A stretch of DNA of 64,000 nt from Puccinellia tenuiflora. Lineage: Eukaryota; Streptophyta; Magnoliopsida; Poales; Poaceae. The notes beneath the pieces were generated by a model that made no database searches, had not been told where the DNA came from, and was given only the letters and a program-made list of their open reading frames with translations. The translations under genes were made by a program, and so were the position numbers. The stretch lies in assembly GCA_012064385.1 (NCBI GenBank), contig QRDG01000955.1, positions 248,001 through 312,000 on the forward strand. Direction: 5' to 3'. Below, in pieces: positions 1 to 10,566 of this stretch (its first letter is position 1; every line of letters begins with the position of its first letter).

Positions 1-217
1 GCCGGCCCCCGAGGAGGTGGTACGTCGCCGTATCAGGGAGGAGGACGAGCACGTCCGTCGCTACATGTATCTATTGGATAGGGATTATAGCAATAGTTGG
101 TCGTTTCTTCATAGGGTTCCTTATCATGTGAGCTATGACCCTATGAGGGTTCCTTCTCTTTGGATGCGCAGCGCCGGCGGCTCAGCACCCCGGGGCTCAG
201 GAACCGGTCAAAGTTAG
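1..217 (+). pseudogene. 3' end of an upstream CACTA-1 ORF, unidentified
   Basis: An open frame enters from the left edge and ends at a stop near 215-217. The visible 66 residues begin with a charged stretch (VRRRIREEDEH) and include an aromatic part (YMYLLDRDYSNSWSF) and a Gly/Ser-rich tail. It lies about 210 bp upstream of the next CACTA gene in the same orientation, the place where grass CACTA elements usually end their first (transposase-type) ORF. I do not recognise a domain in so short a tail. It may be the transposase C-terminus or an unrelated element-borne ORF. Confidence 0.4.
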
Positions 218-429
218 TTTGAGATGTATTAGTGATATTACTCTTGATGTATTAGGGTTAAATAAAAATGGACCCGAGCTATGTAACAGGCTTATTCTAC
301 ATGTATTACTGAAACTTTTGCATATTTGATCAATGTTGCTTTTGTAAAATGAGGAAAACAATGTTCCCTACTTTGAATTATTCGGCTAATGCTAACCTTG
401 CTTTATCTTAATTTTGTAATAGTTAAGCA

Positions 430-3126
430 ATGGATCCTTTCGTCAGCAGAGACAATGAAGAGGAAATTTTTGCCATTGTACGGCAATCCGAGGTCGATGG
501 AGCAGAAGACATTAGAGCAGAAGACATCGGAGCAGAAGACATCTCACAATTTTTGAACGAGTTCGGTCAGGGAATGGAGGTGGAAAACGAAGCGCAAACG
601 AGCCATGAGTGCGATGACGACTCTGAAACTGGTGGACATCCGCCATCTGGCGAGGTATATTAAGCCTCTGTTGATCAGATGCAATAATAGAATTGTATAT
701 ATATGTATTAATGAATGTTTCTTATTTTAGACCTCCGCATCGACCAAATCTGTTAAAAGTAAACGAGGCCATGTGAAAGGGATGGACAAAGATGAGCATC
801 TCATAATCGAGGTCGTCTCTTCACATGGCCAACCGTTGCTTCCCCAGACGAACGCAAATAAGTTTGTGCATCAATGCAGAGTTGTTGTTAGGGACAACGT
901 CGCGATCAGCGTTCAGGAATGGCATAAGCCGAAAAGGCTAGAGGGAGTTAGTTATGTCGACGACAGATCGAAAGATGATCTTTGGAAAAAGCTAATTGCA
1001 CATCACCCTACCGGTCTTCGAAGATGATGCAGCAAAGACAACAGCCATGAGGAAAGCAGTCAAGCATTTCGCTCTTAAGAAGATGGCTGAACAATTCAAT
1101 AAGTACAAGAACAGATTATACCGTGCGTATGTCAAAGATAAAAAAGCTCCAGATTTCACTGGCACACTAGAGAGGCAGCGGGCTCGCTGGGACTCATTTC
1201 TGGAGCACAAGAATTCGGAACTAGCTAGGCAAAGGTCGGAAAAGAATAAGAAAAATGCAAAGAAAAAGAAATATCACCATAAGATGGGGACAGGTGGCTA
1301 CAGAACTACCGAGCCTAAGTGGGATCAAACTGAGGCCGCCATGTACGATAAAGGGATCATTCCAGCTGGAGATTCCATGCCCCATAGAGCAAGAAATTTC
1401 TTACTTGGGCATGGGGTGGAGTATGACATGGAAAACAGGGGAGTTAAAACATGATGAAAAGAAAAAAAAATTCTATAGCCCAGCAAGTAGTTGCTGAAGC
1501 AATCGCCGAGGTTCAATTGGGAAAGTTTATTCCCGACAGAGAGAGGGACGAGCTGACAAAGGCCCTCAAGAATCCTGAAAAAGGCGGAAGAACACGAGGC
1601 TTTGGACCAGATGTGTCGTGGAGCCTTGGGTTTCTCGAGGACCGTGAATCTTATAGAAGCCGAGCGAGAGCAAAGAAGAGGAGGGAGCAGGAGGAGCAAG
1701 CCCGGTTGAACAACCTGGAAAAATAGAACGAGGAAATACTTGCTATCGTAAAGCACCAACAGAAGCAAATAGAGGAATTGCGCGAGCAAGGGCCAACTCA
1801 TCAGCTGCAGCAAGATATTCATGAAGTTGGCCCATCTCAGCGGAGAAGCTCAGTGGCTTCCACGGCGGCTGGTGCTAATGAGGCACCGATGGATTGCTAC
1901 CCCGTGGATGATATCAGGGAGAAAAAAAGTTGTGAGCTACATGTGGTAGTGAGGAACTTATCCTTCAAGGTGGCGGACGGCTATGCTTTAACTTGTGAAT
2001 CTATAGCACGGTGGCACTGCAATGCGATTCCAGAGGGCTATGGTCGTGTAGGCGTGGATCAAGTTCTACCCGAATATGAATCACTGGAGCTTGACATCCC
2101 TGGAGCTGATGATGAGAGGACACTGGGAGACGTCGGGGGTGGTATCATTCTATGGCGCAAGAAATACATCGTGCTTCCAGGCTCGGCGCCAAGGCCACCG
2201 CCGTCTCCTCCGAGTCGCCATTCACCACCTCCAAGTCCACATGATGATGAGAGGGACGACCACCACAGCACGAGTCCATCTCAATCTCCACCGCCGCATC
2301 ACCCGACTCCTCAGTCGACTCCGCCGCCTCCGCTCACTAAGGCTCTGAGCCAAAAGAGGAAGCACACTCCTTCGTTTTTGATGGGTAACCGACACGGACC
2401 CCGACAGGAGCCCCTCCCAAAAGTATCACCGGCTCCTCCCGTCCGAGCTTACGACCAGACTTTTGAGGAAAACGCCGTGATCGTGGACGCCGAGGTGAAA
2501 AGACAGCTTGCACAAAAGCCCGAGCCAAAGCAAACATTTAAGCCGGAAGCCGTAAAGTGAGCTAAGGGCTTTCTTCAGCAGCCATCACAATTTGAGATAA
2601 ATAAGGCTGATGACTATTTGCGATGTATGAGGAAAGTTAGCTCCCGCCAGAAGAAAAGTAGTAGTGCCAGCGGGAAAAGGGACGTTGCCCAGCTCGGACA
2701 ACAGGCAAAACTGTCGATCTCCCCGCTCAAGGTGTTACCCACTAATCAGGGCTTGGCGGCGGACATTGCAGCTGTACCACCCAATATGAGGGCAAAATTT
2801 GCTGCAGAAGCTGGTATTTCTCTTTCTCAACTAGAAACGGGAATACTCGGCGGAGATATGGGGCCTATGTTGGAAGTAGTATGGCAATGGGAATACGGGA
2901 AGTCTCTGGTGCCTCCTGATCAGATCAATCTTCTACCAACACAAATGCGAATGTTGCATGACTGGTACTTGGAAGTCACAAAGGAATAGCGATTAATGAT
3001 CCATGTGAAAGTTACAGAAGAGCATTACATTGGTAAAGACAAGATGGCGATTTATCTTCAAGAACTCTATCAGTTATACAAGCTTGATGCCCTCGACTTG
3101 AGTATCGTCGATACCTATTGTCTGTA
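430..3126 (+). pseudogene. CACTA accessory protein, N-terminal and central part (decayed)
   Basis: Exon 1 (430-654) starts MDPFVSRDNEEEIF and is acidic. An intron follows (GTATAT at 655, TTTTAG ending at 730), and exon 2 continues in phase. It encodes a basic central region including EWHKPKR and YHHKMGTGGYRT, a short coiled coil, a region around DCYPVDDIREKKSCELHVVV, and a Pro/Ser-rich linker. The same layout recurs in CACTA-2 (46982-49114, minus strand), so it is a shared element protein and not chance coding. A shift near 1000, another near 1450, and stops at 1724, 2558 and 2987 interrupt the frame. It resembles plant transposon proteins fused to Ulp1 peptidases; the function of this part is unknown to me. 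Confidence 0.7.
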
Positions 3127-3127
3127 A

Positions 3128-4166
3128 GTGATTCAATTCATTTGTTTCCATAATAAAGTCTGTAGCGCAGCTCGTTCATTGCCTATAATTATGCTCACTA
3201 TGCTATTAGGCAGAATGAAGAGTCATGAATGTGATGAAAAAGGAATATTTCACATTGGGTTCGTTAACCCCGTACGAATTAATGAAAAATTGCTACTAGA
3301 GTTCCCCCAGGAAACGGAGAGCAACTTGCTAAGGTTCATACATAGGCAACATTACAAAAAGAAGATACTGTTTCCTTACAACTTCGGGTAAGACTGTAAC
3401 TGATGAGTTACTCGATGTTAGTTGTAACTGATGAGTTACTGATGTATATAAATGTGTGCGCAGCTTCCATTACATTCTGCTAATCATTGAAGTTGAATCT
3501 GGAAGAGTTGAGCTCCACGACTCATTGGATACACCCGAAGAGAAGTACCAAATCATTAAAAATGTGCTCCAAAGGCAATTTCAATCATTATCGCACTATA
3601 TCGGTCTCTTTTGTTCATTTCCCGAGATATCAAGTAACTAATAACTCATTTATTCATTTTTTTGCCGAGCAGGACTTGGAAAAGTTTCATCAAGAGGACA
3701 CATGGTGAATTTAAAAACGAGCTTAGTTTTCATCTAGACAAGGTAAGTAGTACGAGCTAGGTCGGCGCATCTCTTTAATTCTAATTTCAATACCATTATA
3801 TCATGCTGGAGTATTATTTTATTGAATTCTATTCTCGTAAAGTGCGAGAGGCAGCCACAGGGGACCCATTTGTGTGGACGTTTGCGAGTGGATTCGCCAG
3901 GAGGTCAGTGAGCGGAACGCAAGGAAATTTTTAGAAGTACGTGAACAAATATATTCACAATTTTATTTTATTACCATTGTTGAGTGTCATTCATATTTAT
4001 TGTTATGATGATTGATATTCATATTGATCTCCTTCTTTTATAGTTGGATAAAATGCGGAGTAAACTGCAACCAAAGGAGCGCTTTATAGCGCTTCAAGAG
4101 GAAATTGCGGGATTTTTCGTGGAGCACGTCATAAACCCTAAGGGAAAATACAATGGCAACAAGTAG
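3128..4166 (+). pseudogene. Ulp1/C48-type cysteine protease tail of the CACTA-1 protein
   Basis: Exon-like blocks continue the preceding gene: about 3211-3390 (ends PYNFG before GTAAGA), 3464-3571 (FHYILLIIEVESGRVELHDS), 3674-3739 (FIKRTHGEFKNELSF before GTAAGT), 3843-3937 (CVDVCEWIRQEVSERNARKF) and 4044-4166 (ends NPKGKYNGNK, stop TAG). Ulp1 (C48) peptidases use His, Asp and Cys. FHYILL supplies the His, LHDS the Asp, and the Cys before VDVCEWIR corresponds to the usual CGYYVCEWIR. About five bases are lost at that Cys, which shifts the frame, so the enzyme is dead. Ulp1 domains act in SUMO removal; their role in CACTA and Mutator elements is unsettled. Confidence 0.7.
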
Positions 4167-4708
4167 ACGAGGCTCTAGTCCCGGTTGTGCCCTCCATGTA
4201 ATCGAATAGACGGGCTCTAGTCCCGGTTATGATCTCCATCTGTAATCGAATAGCTAGACGGGCTCTAGCCCCGGTTGTGATCTCGCTGTAATTAATTAAA
4301 ATTTTGATTTATCATAAAGAATAAATTATATTTTTATCAGATAGATATTTCTTTTATGAACATTTTGATATGCAATATGTATTTTCTGTTTTGTAATTAA
4401 TTAACCATGTTTTTTGTAATATTGATCATAGTTTTAAATTTGAGATTTGGCGGGAAAACAAAAAAGGGAGAACCAGAGGCTGCCACGGGGGAAGAACTCT
4501 AGTCCCGGGTCGTATTACGAACCGGGACTAGAGGTCCTCGACCACGAGCAGAGGAACGGGCCACGTGGGGGAACCTTTTGTCCCAGGTCGTAACTGACCC
4601 GGGACTAGAGGGGGGGGGGGGCTCTAGTCTCGCTTCCGTAGTCCCAGGTGGGCACCCGAGACTAGAGGTCCTCCCCACCCGGGACTACAGGCCTTTTCTC
4701 CACTAGTG
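4167..4708 (+). repeat. CACTA-1 3' subterminal repeat region
   Basis: Three direct copies of GGCTCTAGTCCCGGTT-like units lie at about 4170-4290, followed by AT-rich DNA. Mixed direct and inverted copies of TCTAGTCCCGGG / CCCGGGACTAGA lie at 4495-4690. These are candidate transposase-binding repeats. There is no coding sequence here. Confidence 0.8.
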
Positions 4709-6162
4709 CACCCTCGCAGTCTTCAACACGCCGGTCGATTGCGTGGTAGCGGCCGCCTCGTTCTTCAACAAGATGAAGATAACAGGACACCCTGGATGCG
4801 ACGTCGCCGTCAAGATGGTTAACAAGGCGGTGGAGCTGTCGGAGAACATGTCCACCAATAGCGGCAAGATGTAATCCAGATCGCACTTCAGAGAGAGGGC
4901 CGAGTCGGCCCCGCGCCGCGTTGAACAAGATGACGGAGGGCCCAACACGACCCGCCATCGGGCTCGTGATGAGCAAGCCGCGTCGAGCAACGCCGCCCCG
5001 CTTCAGCCGATACCTCGGCTTGCCCCGTGCGACGCTCGGCAGACCATCAACGACAACCAAGCTCAGCGCCGCTCCAACGCCTCCGCTCCCGATCTACGGG
5101 GCCACCTGAACAATAAGCGGGCCAAGTCGGCACTCGCCGACGACGACGAGTTCAGACCGCGCTGCTTCGTCTCTGTGATCTGCAATGAGCACTTCCCTCC
5201 CGGCTTCAAGGCGCCACGGGTGGTGAAGTCCTACAACACCAACATGAATCCAGCGACGTGGATCCAGGACTACGCCGTTGCCATGAACATCCAGAACGCT
5301 AGCGCCCTACTCCGTGCGCATTGCTTCCCTCTCATGCTAGAGGGGACCGCGCACACCTGGATAAACAACCTCCCCAAGAACAGCATCGGCTCCTGGGCCG
5401 AGTTGAAGAAGACCTTCATCAAGAACTTTGAAGGCACCTGCAAGCGACCCACCACTGTGGAAGACCTCAAGGTCCAGCGGGAAGGCGAGTTCACTCGCAA
5501 ATGGTACAACCGCGTCACGGACCTCATCAACTCCGGAGAATCTGAGCGTCGACACGGTGCATTCGCACCTCGCAGACAACACCAACTTCGCCGATCTCCG
5601 CGGAAAGCTCAAGCGCACCAAGAAGGACGGTTTGAGCATGAGCGAGTTGATGGCGATCATCCACAAGTACGCCTAGTCAGACCCGACGAAGGACGACTCG
5701 GGAGAAGACGAGGACGGAAAGTCCTCCAAGGGAAGAAACGGCAAGGGCAGCTCAAGAAGTGCCATGAAGCGGAAGAGCGACGGTGGCTCGGAGCTGGTGG
5801 CCGCCACCGCCAACGGACGAGGCTTCAAGAGCCCATGCACTAGCCTCCCACGAAAAAAGTGGATGGCTGATGAGATCTTGTCCCAGCTATGTAGGTGGCA
5901 CAGCCGACCCGACAAGCCGGCGAAGCACACCACCGGTGAGTGCGACATGACCGACAACATAATCAAGGCCAAGGCCGCGGCAAACCAAGGTGGGGACCGC
6001 GAAAAGCCAAACGCCGAACAACAGGGGCCCAGGATGCCCCCGACCAGTGGCGCTTTCCACACCTTTGTGGGACTCGACTCGAAGCGTGACGAGAAGATCG
6101 TCAAGCGCGTCGTCCATGCGACCGTGCCGGACGTCCCGCAATGGTTGAACTGCTCGGACTAG
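4709..6162 (+). pseudogene. gag of G1 (decayed)
   Basis: From about 5175 the frame encodes a typical Gypsy capsid region: AMNIQNASALLRAHCFPLML, then HTWINNLPKNSIGSWAELKK, which fits the retrotransposon gag domain that packages element RNA. A frameshift near 5530 moves the reading to another frame. That frame runs with a stop at 5674 to a further stop at 6160 and covers a basic, Lys/Gly/Ser-rich region and a nucleocapsid-like part (QLCRWHSRPDKPAKHTTGEC). The 4709-5174 stretch is probably gag N-terminus but is too broken to follow. The start codon was not identified. Confidence 0.75.
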
Positions 6163-8315
6163 GCAATTACCTGGACCCGCCAAGACTACCCTCCGCGAGT
6201 CGATTACCCCGGCAAATTTGCCCTGGTAGTCGCCCCGCAAGTCAAGGGCTACATCCTCACCAAGACCCTCATGGACGGAGGGAGCAACATCAACATTCTC
6301 TACGACAAGACCTTTTGACGGATGAAGCTCTGCGACTCAGCACTGCAGCCCTCCGCCACCACTTTCCACGGCATCGTCCCCGGAAGGAAGGCTCACTCCA
6401 TGGGTGGGGTCGTCCTCGACGTTGTCTTCGGCAACGATAAAAATTTTCGCCTCGAGGTGGTGAATTTCAAGAGCGCCTACCATGCCATCTTCGGCCGACC
6501 CGCCTTTGCAAAATTTATGGCGCGTCCCTGCTGTGCGTATCTGAAGCTGAACATGTCGGGTCCCAACGGGACCATCACGATCTCGGGCGACATCGACAAA
6601 GCAATCGAGTGCGAGAAGGGCAACGCGGTCTTCACTGAGTCGTTCATCGCCCGCGAGGAGCTAGAGCGGCTCAAGCTTCAAGTCGACCCGAACGACGTCA
6701 CCATGCTGAAGAAGCCGACACTCGACCTGCGCGACAAATTCCAAGCCGCCCAGGAAACCAAGCGTATTGCCTTGCTCGAGAGCGATTCATCCAAGACAGC
6801 CGTCATCACGGCCAACATGGACCCTGCATAGGAAAGCGCGCTATGCGACTTCCTCCGTGGGAATCGGGACATCTTTGCATGGAAGCCATCTGACATGCCG
6901 GGAGTCCCAAGGGAGCTCGCAGAGCACCAACTCAAGGTCAACAAGAACGCGAGGCCTATCAAGCAGGCCTTGCGTCGCTTCAACGACGAACGATGAAAGG
7001 CTATCGGCAAAGAGATAGCCCGGCTCCTAGCTATCGGGTTCATCGCCGAAGTTTTCCACCCGGCATGGTTAGCAAACCCCGTCATGGTGCTAAAAAAGAA
7101 CGGGTCCTGTAGGATGTGCGTGGACTACACCGGCCTCAACAAAGCATGCCCAAAGGACCCCTTCGCCCTGCCCCGAATCGACCAGCTCATCGACTCGACG
7201 GCTGGTAGCGAGGCGCTCTGTTTCCTCGATGCCTATTCAGGGTACCATCAGATAAAGATGGCCCTGGAAGGTCAAGAGAAGACATCTTTCATCACGCCCT
7301 ACGACGCGTTTTGTTATGTCTCCATGCCCTTCGGGTTGAAGAATCCGGGGCAACCTACCAGCGGTTTATACAAAACTGTCTGCACGATCAGATAGGCCGC
7401 GACGTCCATGCCTACGTGGACGACATACTCGTCAAGTCGAAGACCAAATCCGACTTGATTGCTGATCTGACCGAGACATTCAGCAATCTCCGCAGATACA
7501 ACATGCGGCTGAATGCCGAGAAATGCGTTTTCGAGGTACCAGCCGGAAAGCTGCTCAGCTTCATCGTCTCCCAGAGAGGAATCGAAGCTAACCCGGACAA
7601 GATCAAAGCTATAGAAGCCTTGAAGAAACAGGAGAACCTCAAGGACGTCCAGCGGCTGACTGGGTGCGTGGCTGCCCTAAGCCGTTTCATCTCGCGACTG
7701 GGAGAGAAGGCGCTCCCTCTGTACCGGCTCCTCAAGAAGTCGGACAAGTTCATTTGGGATGACGAAGCCGACGCTGCCCTCCAGGACCTAAAGAGGATAC
7801 TCGCCGTGGCACCCATCCTTGCGGCTCCACTCGGGCACGAGCCGCTCCTTCTCTACATCGCCGCCACAAACAAGCTTGTCAGTGCGGTCATTGTCATCGA
7901 GCACAAGGAGGAAGGCAAAGAGCACCTGGTACAAGGACGGTCTACTACATCAGCGAGTGCCTCACCGAGTCCAAGTAGCGCTACTCGCACTACCCAAAAT
8001 TGGTGTACGGGGTTTTCTTCGCGTCAAGGAAGCTGCGCCACTACTTCATGGGCCATCCGATAATGGTGGTAAGCTCTAACCCGTTAGCGGATATCATCCG
8101 CAACAGGGAAGCAACCGGGTGAGTCGCCAAGTGGGCGGTCGAGTTGAACAACTTCGCCATCGCCTACGAGCCACGCAGGGCCATTAAATCTCAGGCTCTC
8201 GCCAACTTCGTCGCCGACTGGACAGAGACCAACCAACCCGCCCCTGTCTATGAGTCGCCATGCTGGACCCTCTACTTCGACGGCTCAAAGATGTATGAAG
8301 GCTCGGGGGCTGGCG
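6163..8315 (+). pseudogene. pol of G1: protease, reverse transcriptase, RNase H (truncated)
   Basis: The aspartic protease centre is MDGGSNINILYD near 6270 (the D-G-G form common in Tat elements). RT follows: IFAWKPSDMPGVPREL near 6870, CRMCVDYTGLNKACPKDPF near 7110, LDAYSGYHQIKM near 7230, SMPFGLKN near 7320, then after a one-base frameshift AYVDDILVKSK near 7412, which carries the YVDD catalytic pair. The first RNase H covers about 7600-7930. A second RNase H-like start (WTLYFDGSKMYEGSGAG, from about 8262) is cut in mid-domain by element L. Stops at 6316, 6829 and 6994 and frameshifts near 7350 and 7940 make it inactive. The two RNase H modules support Tat placement. Confidence 0.85.
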
Positions 8316-9430
8316 TGTCACATCCCGAAAAAAATCGTCCCTAATGTTAGTAATATTTTCTCGCGCCTGAAAAACTTTTCCTATTTTCAAAATGTTTTCT
8401 TTGAACATGTTGGTCATTGACTTGACTTTGGTTTAGCTCTCTTAGAAATTTCCCAGCAATTTCCCGATCTTTGTCGACCCTCACCATAACTTCATACCAT
8501 TGTTTTGCCGGTCGAACCTTGATTCCATTTGGAAATTCTAAAACCCCTCCCATCTATCCCACCAAAAGCCACCACCCCAATTATAGCTTGAAATAAATTC
8601 TACCAAACTACCATATGGTTCCCTCATACAGATACATCCCTCCCATGGAAAAATATTCCATAGTCCCATGCAATATTTCCAAGTTTGTTCATATTTCCTA
8701 TTATGCCATTTTCAGTCCAAATTTTTTTTGGACACCTTCCACTCATCCAAAAATTCTGAAATTTTGGTGAGGTGCATGATTTAACCTCCTGAATATTTCA
8801 CTCCATTGGTCCAACCTCATTTGAGCAATATTTGAGGTACTTCCTTTGTAATGCCTTTTTCTTGCCTAATTACAATTTCCAAAGCAACCCCTAGCTACAA
8901 AAATCATTGGGCATTGAACCTTTGCCAAGATGACAATATCCCATACATAACCCCATATCCACAATATTAGGCCAATATCGATTGAGTAAGTGCACTTGGC
9001 ATTCCCATGCCATTAGGGCACTTTTGGACACTAAATTATTTGCCCAACTTCCCTGGGTCCAACTAAGCTCGAAATCCACAGACATGCTATGTACATCTAT
9101 TCTAGCCTACTGTGAATTTTGGGGATTATTCTGAGTTGAGGAAGACCACTGTCATTTCATCGAGCACCTCATGTGCATTAGGTTTTCTGAAAATCTTGTG
9201 TTACGAAGTTTGGAGTTCTTGAGTAATTCTTGTTTTGTTGTGTTGCTCTCGTCGTTACCAACCCAGTGGTGTGACCCGTTTTCCTTTTCGTGCCCCGAGT
9301 CATCCGGAACGCGACGATGTCGCTCACGTCACGCTCTGGACGTCCCGGACGCACGATTAGGCGTGACCTAAACCTGCTGAACCCTAAACCTTGCCTAATA
9401 CCCCGCACAGTAACTTCTCTGTGCAATACT

Positions 9431-10515
9431 TGTCGGCACAGTGGAAACCAGGGTACCACGGGCCGGCCTGCCAGGGCCCACAAGATTTCTTTGGATGATT
9501 TTCGCTAAGGACCAGGCTCCCCAAGCCTGGCGAGCTTCACGAGGATTTTTCCTCTCGCGAAGGGTTTTTCTCCTCGCCAAGGATTCTCTCCCTTGGCGAG
9601 GGATCGCTCCTCGACAAGGCGTCTCCGACGCCGCCCGCAATTCTGCTAAGGACCAAGCTGAAGGGCTTGGCGAGGCTTTTCGCCTCGCGAAGCGCCTTCC
9701 TCGTGAAGCCATCTCTGCCCCCGCGGCAGAGCGCACATGGGCTCTGCGCCATGTGTAGAGTGACGCGCGTGCCTACGCGTGGTGATGACGACGCCGCAGT
9801 TGCTGTTTCCATGTATAAAGCAGTCAACCAAGCGGAGCCAAGCAAAGCGGACAACGAGTATTGCCTCTTTGGTGATAAGGGAACCGTCTGCGGCTACGCT
9901 CCAAGGACGAAGTCACCGTGGGTCACCTCCCACCTCGGCAAGCGCCAGCCCACCGTCCAGCTGGTCGGTGCCCCTTTTCAGCTTTGGTGACGCTGTTCCC
10001 CTACCGTGGACCGCGTCCACGAGCTTTACCTTTACGGTGGACTTCACCTTTATCATGCACCACGCCTCCTCCTTCGTCGCCATGTGGTAACCCTTCCCGC
10101 CCAAATGTTTGGGCAGAAGAGGTCCAAGACGCCTATAAAAGGAGGAGGGGCACGCCCAAGCAAAGGGTTCGACTCTTGACTAGGTTCGGTTTTTGGAGTC
10201 TAGGAGCCTACCCAAAAACCCTAGATCTGAAGACTAGCAAGTAGCCATTGTTAGCCACCTCGAGCTCGACAAGCTCTCTGTGTACTGTGGACTCTCCAAG
10301 CAGTGCAACACACCAAAGCAGGATGTAGGGGTTTTACCTCCACAAGAGGGCCCTGAACCTGGGTAAGACCGAGCGTTCCTTCTCTGCAGTGCTGTCCCGC
10401 AGCGAGTCCGACGAGCACCGTCGCCGGAGCACGTTGAGGGTTGTTTGATTCCGTGTTCAGCCCCTTACTCGATCCTTCTCGAGACACCCCCAGTTCCTGG
10501 GACAGTTCTCCGACA
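9431..10515 (+). repeat. 5' LTR of T1
   Basis: 1085 bp, TGTCGGCACAGTGG to TCTCCGACA. It has many short inverted CCTCGCGA/TCGCGAGG-type motifs in the upstream half, a TATA box near 10134 and a polypurine-to-coding transition after 10250. The same LTR type occurs at 17858, 26345 and, inverted, at 34113 and 45972. Confidence 0.92.
10134..10140 (+). promoter_or_regulatory. TATA box of the T1 5' LTR
   Basis: ACGCCTATAAAAGGAGGAGG is the canonical TATAAAAG core. The same motif lies at the equivalent place in every copy of this LTR: 18561 (T1 3' LTR), 27030 (S1), and on the minus strand at 34479-34485 and 46294-46300 (T2). Transcription should begin about 30 bp downstream. Confidence 0.8.
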
Positions 10516-10517
10516 TT

Positions 10518-10537
10518 TGGCGCGCCAGGTAGGGGGC
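10518..10537 (+). other. Primer binding site of T1
   Basis: TGGCGCGCCAGGTAGGGGGC starts two bases after the LTR end, the normal place for the tRNA primer of minus-strand DNA synthesis. T2 has the same site with one change (GCGCACC for GCGCGCC). The priming tRNA was not assigned. Confidence 0.75.
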
Positions 10538-10566
10538 TGAGACGCGTCTTCATCCTCGACACAGCC

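Larger units (their letters stand above)
1..4708 (+). mobile_element. CACTA-1: CACTA (En/Spm) DNA transposon, 3' part
   Basis: The right end is sharp. The bases before 4708 read GGCCTTTTCTCCACTAGTG, the inverse of a grass CACTA terminus starting CACTAGTGGAGAAAAGGCC. The last 540 bp carry repeated TAGTCCCGGTT motifs in both directions, the usual CACTA subterminal repeats. Inside lie the end of one ORF (to 217) and a multi-exon accessory gene (430-4166) with a Ulp1-like protease tail. The left end is outside the window, so the 3-bp target duplication cannot be checked. The flank after 4708 is Gypsy gag-like DNA, so the element probably landed in G1. Frameshifts and stops show it is no longer functional. 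Confidence 0.85.
4709..8315 (+). mobile_element. G1: Tat-lineage Gypsy retrotransposon, internal fragment without LTRs
   Basis: The coding order gag, protease, RT, RNase H, then a second RNase H-like start marks a Ty3/Gypsy element of the Tat lineage. The left side is cut by CACTA-1 at 4708 and the right side by element L at 8316. Neither LTR, nor the integrase, is present in the window. Many in-frame TAG/TGA stops and at least three frameshifts mark it as the oldest retroelement here. The integrase and 3' LTR should resume beyond L but are not found. Confidence 0.85.
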
